Source: Actinoplanes derwentensis
GTDB lineage: Bacteria > Actinomycetota > Actinomycetes > Mycobacteriales > Micromonosporaceae
Direction of reading: 5' to 3'
NCBI RefSeq assembly: GCF_900104725.1
Contig: NZ_LT629758.1
Location: 248,001 to 312,000 of the forward strand
DNA: 64,000 nt
Position 1 is the stretch's first letter; each line of letters opens with the position of its first letter. The notes under the pieces are model-generated. The model saw only the letters and a program-made list of their open reading frames with translations, ran no database searches and was not told where the DNA came from. Of the stretch, positions 58,721 to 64,000 are shown one piece after another. The translations under genes were made by a program, and so were the position numbers.

Positions 58721-60295
58721 TCAGCTGTGGTCGCTGATGATGTCGCGGGTGTGCGTCGCCTGTTCAGCGAGAACCTGGCTGATCATCGCCTGGGTCTGGT
58801 TGATCTGGTCGACGATCGAACCGATCGCGGTGAGCGACCGCACCACGTTCTCCGCGTCGGTCTGGATCGTGTTGATCAGCTCGGTCACGTCCTGGGTGGC
58901 CCGGGCGGTGCTCTGCGCCAGATCCTTGACCTCGGTGGCGACCACCGCGAACCCGAGACCGGCCTCCCCGGCGCGAGCGGCCTCGATCGTCGCGTTCAGC
59001 GCGAGCAGGTTCGTCTGCGCGGCGATCGTGGTGATCACCTGGACCACGTCACCGATCTTCGTGCTGGACGCGGAGAGCCGCCCGACCACCGAGTTCGCCT
59101 CACTGGTGACGCTCGTGGCCTGCCCGGCCACCTGCGTCGCCTCCACCACGTTGCGCTCCACCTCGCGGATCGAGGCCACCAACTCGGCGCCGACGGTGCT
59201 GAGCCGGGCGCTCTCCCGGATCCGCTGCAACGCCTGCGAGACCAGGAACGCGGTGTTGCGCAGCGCGGCGGCCCGGCTGTTCGACAGGGTCAGCCGCTCG
59301 GTCGCGAAGAAATCAAGCGTGCCGATCACCTGATCCTGCACGATCAGCGGCAGGCAGACCCCCGACTTCACCCCGACCCGCTGAGCCGCCGGGGCGCGAA
59401 CACAATCGGTCACCTCGGCCAGATCCGGGACGAAAACCATGTCCCGGGCCCGCCAGGTGCGGCCGGCCAGCCCGACCCCCGGCGCGAAACTCGCCGACTG
59501 AGTCACCTGCCGGAACTCCTCACCGGCGTCCCCGGACTCCTGGTTGAAGACGAGCGCGCCACGCTCGTCGTCGACCGACCAGAACGAGCCGTACGCCCAC
59601 CCGAACTCCCGCCGGATGGTGTCCAGCGCCTCCCGGATCGTGTCCGCCTCCCGGTTCGACACCGACACGTGCCGCAGAACCGCGTTGACCGCGGCCAGGT
59701 CGGCGGCCGCCTCCGCCTGCCGCTCGGACTCGTTCACCCGTTCCATCGCCTGCGACACCAGCAGGCCCACACTGCGCAACGTGTCCATCCGCTGCTCGGA
59801 CGGCTGCTCGTCGCCGGAGCCCTCGGTCGCGAAGAAGTCCATCGTGCCGACCACCCGGTCACCCTCGAAGAGCGGGAAGCAGACGCCGCTCTTCACCCCG
59901 ACCCGCTGGGCCACCGGAGCGCGGACACAGTCGTGCACCTGCCCGATGTCCGGGACGAAGACCAGGTCCCGGCTGCGCCAGGCCCGGCCGGACAGGCCTA
60001 CCCCCTCGGCGAACGACGCTTTCAGGGTGACCTCGCGGAACTCCGGCCCGGCGTCCCCGGACTCGACGGAGAACCGCAGCACCTTCGCGTCCGGGTCGAT
60101 CCGCCAGTACGAGCCGTACGCCCAGCCGAACGACCCGCGGACCGCGTCCAGGGCGGCCCGCGCGGCGGCGGCGGAGGAGACGGCCCCGCGCAGCGCCTTC
60201 ACCACGGTGATCACCGCGGACGTGTTCTGCCGTGCCTCGGCAGCCTCGTCCGCGAGCGCCTGCGTGGTGGTGGTGTTCCGGCTGTTCCAGCCCAT
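58721..60295 (-). CDS. Cytosolic methyl-accepting chemoreceptor with two GAF domains
   Basis: A 524-residue soluble receptor. Two tandem GAF domains (about 45-185 and 210-355) are close copies of each other: both contain DCVRAP, AQRVGVKSGVC and DFFATE. A methyl-accepting signalling domain follows (about 370-524): VTSEANSVVGRLSASSTKIG, VITTIAAQTNLLALNATIEA, ARAGEAGLGFAVVATEVKDL, AQSTARATQDVTELINTIQT. No membrane span, so it senses cytosolic signals. The hairpin tip motif AQTNLLALNATIEAARAGE is complete but the signalling domain is short. ATG 60295 has GGGGGCGG and is preferred over 60388. No che genes are in the window. Confidence 0.92.
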   Translation of the reverse strand: MGWNSRNTTTTQALADEAAEARQNTSAVITVVKALRGAVSSAAAARAALDAVRGSFGWAYGSYWRIDPDAKVLRFSVESGDAGPEFREVTLKASFAEGVGLSGRAWRSRDLVFVPDIGQVHDCVRAPVAQRVGVKSGVCFPLFEGDRVVGTMDFFATEGSGDEQPSEQRMDTLRSVGLLVSQAMERVNESERQAEAAADLAAVNAVLRHVSVSNREADTIREALDTIRREFGWAYGSFWSVDDERGALVFNQESGDAGEEFRQVTQSASFAPGVGLAGRTWRARDMVFVPDLAEVTDCVRAPAAQRVGVKSGVCLPLIVQDQVIGTLDFFATERLTLSNSRAAALRNTAFLVSQALQRIRESARLSTVGAELVASIREVERNVVEATQVAGQATSVTSEANSVVGRLSASSTKIGDVVQVITTIAAQTNLLALNATIEAARAGEAGLGFAVVATEVKDLAQSTARATQDVTELINTIQTDAENVVRSLTAIGSIVDQINQTQAMISQVLAEQATHTRDIISDHS

Positions 60296-60459
60296 GGTCC
60301 GCCCCCTGCCCGCGGGCGACGGCCTCGCCGCTCCAACCGTCGATTCGGCCGGAAACCGGAGAAATGAACACCGGAGACCGTCTTGCACCCGGTCCGCTCC
60401 GGATCAACCTGTGGCAGACTCTCGGGACCGACATCGGCCCTGATCAGCGAGGACGGTTC

Positions 60460-60828
60460 GTGACAGCACTGGAGCACGCCGTACCCGGCCGGGCCCGGGT
60501 CCTTCCGGCCCGGCTCGCCGCGCTCACCGCCGTGGCCGGGATCGTCGTGCACCTGATCCTGGCCGCCGGTCATGCCGGGCACGCGCCGGTGATCCTGGTC
60601 GCGCTCGGCGCGCTCGCCCTGGTCTGCGTGCCGTGCGGCGTCTCGCTCTGGCGCCGCCCCGGCGACCGGGCGTCCTGGGTGACGATGCTGACGCTCACCG
60701 GGATCATGACGCTGCTGCACCTGGGGATGAACCCGGCGGGCCCGATGCTGGCGGTGGTCCTGGCGGTCCCGGCGGTGCAGGCGGTCCTCGGCGCGGTCGC
60801 CTTCCTGCAGCGGTACGGATACCGCTAG
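60460..60828 (+). CDS. Small hypothetical membrane protein
   Basis: A 122-residue protein with four hydrophobic stretches (LAALTAVAGIVVHLILAAGH, APVILVALGALALVCVPCGV, VTMLTLTGIMTLLHLGMNPA, AVVLAVPAVQAVLGAVAFLQ) and a basic N-terminus. GTG 60460 has AGGAC eight bases upstream and is preferred; ATG 60364 would add 32 residues. No domain known. Similar small proteins sit beside copper or cytochrome genes in some actinomycetes, but there is no such evidence here. Followed 11 nt later by the secreted hydrolase gene, so probably co-transcribed. Confidence 0.68.
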   Translation: MTALEHAVPGRARVLPARLAALTAVAGIVVHLILAAGHAGHAPVILVALGALALVCVPCGVSLWRRPGDRASWVTMLTLTGIMTLLHLGMNPAGPMLAVVLAVPAVQAVLGAVAFLQRYGYR

Positions 60829-60839
60829 CATTCGTCACC

Positions 60840-61757
60840 ATGAATGTGACAGTGTTCCGTTCCTGGAAACGGGTGGCGGCGACCCTCACGTCCGCACTCC
60901 TCGCCACCGCCCTGATCGCGGCCCCGGCCCAGGCCGCCCCGCACCCGGCCGGCACCTTCACGACCACGATCAACGGCGACAGCACCGACGTCTACCACCC
61001 GCGGACCGGTACCCGGTTGCCGGTGGTGCTCCTGCTCCAGGGCGCCAACGTCGACAAGGCGAACTACTCGTCGTACGCGGCGGCCCTCGCGTCGTACGGC
61101 TTCGTCGTCGCCGTCCCCAACCACAGCCGCAGCATCTTCGGCACCAGCGGCCTGTTCCCCGAGGGAGCCCAAGCCGGCTGGACGGTGTCCTGGGCCACCG
61201 CCCAGGACACCGACCCGGCGTCCCCGCTGTACCGGCGGATCGACGAGACCACCCTGCTGCTGGCCGGCCACTCGTTCGGCGCCGCCGCGGCCCTCGGGCT
61301 CAGCACCGGCGCCTGCGGCTTCCCGTTCTGCCCGGCCCCCGTCACCACCCCCGCCGAACTGAAGGCGGTGGTCACCTACGGCGGCAACAACGTCAACGGC
61401 GACACCCCTGTCCCGGTCGCCAACACGGTGCCGGTCGCCTACGTCCAGGGCCTGGCCGACGGCGTCGCCACCCCGGCCGAGGGCCGCGCCACCTACGACG
61501 TGACCACCGGAACCCCGAAGGCGTTCATCACCCTGACCGGCGCCAACCACTACGGCATCACCGACACCCAGAACCCGGCCGGCGCGGCCCCCGACCCGTC
61601 CGCCCAGACCCTGCCCCAGCGCACCGGTGTGCAGACCATCGCCCGCTGGTCGGCCCGGTGGTTCCAGGCCCAGACCGGAGACCCCCTCGCCAGCGCTTAC
61701 GTCTACACCGTCGGCGACCTCCTCGACCCCAACGTCACGGTCACCGCTACCCGGTAG
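60840..61757 (+). CDS. Secreted alpha/beta hydrolase (lipase/PAF-acetylhydrolase-like)
   Basis: 305 residues. Signal peptide MNVTVFRSWKRVAATLTSAL to about residue 35 (APAQA). Alpha/beta-hydrolase core: LPVVLLLQGANVDKANYSSY (oxyanion region), ASYGFVVAVPNHSRSIFGTS, TLLLAGHSFGAAAALGLSTG (nucleophile GHSFG), AYVQGLADGVATPAE (likely acid) and TLTGANHYGITDTQNP (catalytic His). It resembles chlorophyllase or PET-hydrolase-like actinobacterial lipases. Cys residues near GACGFPFCPAP may form a disulfide. Substrate unknown. Confidence 0.87.
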   Translation: MNVTVFRSWKRVAATLTSALLATALIAAPAQAAPHPAGTFTTTINGDSTDVYHPRTGTRLPVVLLLQGANVDKANYSSYAAALASYGFVVAVPNHSRSIFGTSGLFPEGAQAGWTVSWATAQDTDPASPLYRRIDETTLLLAGHSFGAAAALGLSTGACGFPFCPAPVTTPAELKAVVTYGGNNVNGDTPVPVANTVPVAYVQGLADGVATPAEGRATYDVTTGTPKAFITLTGANHYGITDTQNPAGAAPDPSAQTLPQRTGVQTIARWSARWFQAQTGDPLASAYVYTVGDLLDPNVTVTATR

Positions 61758-61839
61758 CCATCCGGGCCGGCGACGTGTGTGGACAGCGGTTCAGCGGGAA
61801 CGTGTCACGCTGGACTCATCCCACCCTTGCGGAGGAACA

Positions 61840-63264
61840 ATGACCGACGCGAGTTTCGCCCGGCCGCGCGCTGAGACCTTCGAGCATGCCGGCGCCACCA
61901 TCGAGCTGGTCGACGCGTCCACCCTGATCGCCGCGGCCCGGGTCAACCCGGTCGAACCGTTGCGCCGGGCCGAGTGGCCGTCGCCGGTGCATCGGGTCGA
62001 TCTGATCGTCGACGGCACCGGCGGGCCCGAGCACGTCTTCACCGCGCGGATCACCACCGTGCCCAGCGCCACCGCCACCCGGAGGATGATGCGCGGCTTC
62101 GTGCTCAACATCGATCCGCTGGGGCCGCTGCTGGCCAAACGGATCGCCGACGGGGACCAGGTCGTGACCAAGCTGGTCGACGGGGTGGGCATCGCGGCTG
62201 CCGCGGCGTACCGGAAACTGGGTCTGGAGAAGCCCGTCGAACCGTCCCTGCTCGCCGACGCCTCCGCCGGAATCGAAGCGTCCGTCACCTATGACGGCTC
62301 CGTCGTCCGCCTCGAGTCCCGGGTGCCGCGCGACGACGTCGGGCCCGCCCACCTGCGCGCCTTCGTCACGCTGCTGCTGCAGGCCGTCACCGAGATCGCC
62401 GGGCCCGCCTCACTGACCGGGCGCCATTTCGTGGTCAGCCGCGACAACCTGCCCCGCGACACGCCCACCACCCAGGACGTCACCCTCGACATGGTCGGTG
62501 GTCTCGCCGAGGTGGTCGCCGAGCTGCGCCAGGTCGCGGTCTCGTTCCGGCATCCGGAGGCGATGGCCCGGTGGGGTGCGCGCCGGCCGCAGGGCATCCT
62601 GATGTTCGGCCCGCCCGGCACCGGGAAGACCATGCTGTCGCGCGCTCTGGCCAACGAGATCGGCGCCGACTTCCGGGAGATCCGGACCCCGGAGATCCTC
62701 GACAAATGGCTCGGCGGGTCGGAGAAGAACATCAAGGAGATCTTCCGCGCGGCCCGTAGATACCGGACGCCGACTCTGATCCTTTTCGACGAGTTCGACT
62801 CGATCGTCAGTTACGCCGGAATGGGCGGCGACGCGGCCAGCCAGGCACTGAACGCGGTCGCCGGCATCTTCAAGCAGGAGATGAACGACCTGATCGAGGA
62901 GAACCCGAACGTCATCATCGTGGCCACCACCAACTTCCCGCAGCGGGTCGACGAGTCACTGATCAGATCCGGTCGTTTCGACGTGAAGATCAGCGTCCCG
63001 AAACCGGATGACAACGCCCGCGCGGAGATCTTCCGGAAGATGATCCGCGGCCTGATCGGGGTCCATGAACGGTCCGGTTTCCGGATGTTCGCCGAAGACC
63101 TCGACGTGGCGGTCCTCGGCTCCGCGAGCGCCGGGATGACCGGCGCGGACATCAAGGAGGTGCTGCGCCGGGTGCAGCTGGCCAAGGCGATGCAGGACGC
63201 GCGCGGGGCCACGGTCACCCCGATCTCCCAGGAGGACCTTTTAACGGCGATCAGGACCCTTTGA
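61840..63264 (+). CDS. AAA ATPase with uncharacterised N-terminal domain
   Basis: 474 residues, GGAGG before the ATG. Residues about 1-200 are an unknown alpha/beta domain (RVDLIVDGTGGPEHVFTARI, MMRGFVLNIDPLGPLLAKRI, SVRLESRVPRDDVG-type strands). The AAA domain follows at about 225-474: LDMVGGLAEVVAELRQVAVS, Walker A GILMFGPPGTGKTMLSRALA, pore loop LDKWLGGSEKNIKEIF, Walker B TLILFDEFDSIVSYAG, sensor 1 VIIVATTNFPQRVDESLI, Arg finger in RSGRFDVKISVPKPDD and sensor 2 ASAGMTGADIKEVLRRVQLA. One ATPase ring, no protease domain. Possible unfoldase, target unknown. Overlaps the convergent EAL gene by 14 nt. Confidence 0.9.
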   Translation: MTDASFARPRAETFEHAGATIELVDASTLIAAARVNPVEPLRRAEWPSPVHRVDLIVDGTGGPEHVFTARITTVPSATATRRMMRGFVLNIDPLGPLLAKRIADGDQVVTKLVDGVGIAAAAAYRKLGLEKPVEPSLLADASAGIEASVTYDGSVVRLESRVPRDDVGPAHLRAFVTLLLQAVTEIAGPASLTGRHFVVSRDNLPRDTPTTQDVTLDMVGGLAEVVAELRQVAVSFRHPEAMARWGARRPQGILMFGPPGTGKTMLSRALANEIGADFREIRTPEILDKWLGGSEKNIKEIFRAARRYRTPTLILFDEFDSIVSYAGMGGDAASQALNAVAGIFKQEMNDLIEENPNVIIVATTNFPQRVDESLIRSGRFDVKISVPKPDDNARAEIFRKMIRGLIGVHERSGFRMFAEDLDVAVLGSASAGMTGADIKEVLRRVQLAKAMQDARGATVTPISQEDLLTAIRTL

Positions 63265-64000
63265 TCGTACGGTCGGCCAAAGCCCTGTCCGCACCGCGCG
63301 AGGTGGCGCCGCCCTCACGGTCGCCCCGCGACCGCCGGGCGGAAGCGTTGCCGTCCATCGCGGCCGCTGGGGCGGGGCGACCGAAGTGGTACCCCTGAGC
63401 GCGGCGGTAACCGAGCCGGTACAGCTCGGCTGCCTGTTCGGCCGTCTCGACACCTTCGGCCACCGCGACCAGGCCCAGACCGTTGGCGACCTGGATCAGC
63501 GAGGTCGCGATGACGGCGTGCCGGCCGGCCATCGTCACGTTCTCGACGAACGACTTGTCGACCTTGAGGATCCGGACCGGGAGGGTCTGCAGCAGGCCCA
63601 GCGACGAGTGGCCGGTGCCGAAGTCGTCGAGGGCGATGGAGATACCCAGATCGCTGAGTTCCCGCACGGCCCGGACCGCCGCGCCGCCACCGAAGACGGC
63701 GGTCTCGGTGACCTCGATGACCAGGCGGGTGGGGTGCACCCCGGTCTCGGCGAGGATGGCGGCGACGATGTCGGTGAAGGCGGGTTCGGCGAGTTGGCGG
63801 GCGGAGACGTTGACGCCGATGCGTTCCGGAGCGACACCGGCGTGCCACCAGTCGGCGTACTGCAGGCAGGCGGTCCGCAGAATCCATTCGCCGAGTTCGA
63901 CGATGAGGCCGTTGCGTTCGGCCACCGGGATGAAATCGTTCGGCGCGACGTTGCCGCGTTCCGGGTGTGTCCAGCGGATCAGGCTCTCGACGGCGTTCAC
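63251..64000 (-). CDS. EAL-domain cyclic-di-GMP phosphodiesterase, C-terminal part (partial)
   Basis: The 5' part lies beyond the window. The visible 249 residues hold a nearly whole EAL domain: AVESLIRWTHPERGNVAPND (EAL-type opening), GVNVSARQLAEPAF (Asn ligand), LVIEVTETAVFGGG, IALDDFGTGHSSLGLLQTLP (Asp-Asp), ILKVDKSFVENV (Lys) and AEGVETAEQAAEL (Glu), then a low-complexity basic tail. All metal and catalytic positions are kept except the first motif reads ESLIR, so it is probably active against cyclic-di-GMP. Upstream GGDEF or sensory domains are likely in the unseen part. Confidence 0.9.
   Translation of the reverse strand: MNAVESLIRWTHPERGNVAPNDFIPVAERNGLIVELGEWILRTACLQYADWWHAGVAPERIGVNVSARQLAEPAFTDIVAAILAETGVHPTRLVIEVTETAVFGGGAAVRAVRELSDLGISIALDDFGTGHSSLGLLQTLPVRILKVDKSFVENVTMAGRHAVIATSLIQVANGLGLVAVAEGVETAEQAAELYRLGYRRAQGYHFGRPAPAAAMDGNASARRSRGDREGGATSRGADRALADRTIKGS

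Noticed and set aside
58574..60367. Plus-strand open frame of 597 codons
   Set aside because: Antisense to the GAF-GAF chemoreceptor, whose two GAF copies also create repeats in the shadow frame.

Overview
The window is very GC-rich, with strong G/C bias at third codon positions, many GTG starts and many 4-nt ATGA/GTGA gene junctions. This is typical of a filamentous actinomycete. The gene set points to Micromonosporaceae, most likely Actinoplanes or a relative (inference): a pafBC-tatAC-helY cluster, a PknG-GlnX-GlnH operon, SARP regulation, a CebR-type cellulase operator, and a soluble chemoreceptor that would suit motile spores. I found no rRNA, tRNA, CRISPR array, insertion sequence or prophage. 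About 62 protein genes are supported, most of them intact; the first and last are cut by the window edges.

Region by region. 0-8.3 kb: WYL regulators PafB (partial) and PafC, a small membrane protein, TatA and TatC, a long palindromic terminator, a secreted cysteine-rich orphan in an AT-rich patch, a diacylglycerol/lipid kinase, a HAD phosphatase and the Ski2-like helicase HelY. 8.3-14.1 kb: an RsbW-like kinase with a STAS-like N-terminus plus a free STAS protein, a LolA-fold lipoprotein, a VOC protein, an acyl-CoA synthetase, and HisN-type phosphatase. 14.1-22.8 kb: a leftward seven-gene signalling operon, GlnX-GlnH-unknown helical protein-PknG-PP2C-VWA-FHA. Four of its junctions are 4-nt overlaps between GlnX and PP2C, with a fifth between VWA and FHA. 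Kinase, phosphatase and FHA reader all carry paired N-terminal zinc-ribbon motifs. This is the most striking system in the window.

22.9-30.2 kb: a second acyl-CoA synthetase, an EAL-HDOD protein, a degenerate intradiol-dioxygenase-like protein, a Rieske oxygenase and a DrrAB-type exporter. 30.3-40.6 kb: a giant AfsR/SARP regulator containing an 18-bp minisatellite, an XRE regulator followed by a phosphodiester glycosidase and a GT2-GtrA fusion, and a DUF4956-VTC-Cthe_2159 operon. 40.7-45.9 kb: divergent from that operon, a ferric-reductase-like flavocytochrome, an FMN-binding protein and an OmpR-type two-component system behind three helically phased CTTAG repeats, then an LhgO-type oxidase.

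46-50.6 kb: a siderophore ABC system split into divergent transcripts around an IdeR/DmdR iron box. One permease apparently begins at CTG. 50.6-58.5 kb: a YjbR protein, a sulfotransferase, an ArsR-SRPBCC pair, a secreted CBM2-GH5 cellulase behind a perfect CebR box, and a four-gene ABC importer with a potentially structured leader. 58.7-64 kb: a cytosolic chemoreceptor with duplicated GAF domains, a small membrane protein, a secreted alpha/beta hydrolase, an AAA ATPase and the C-terminal part of an EAL phosphodiesterase.
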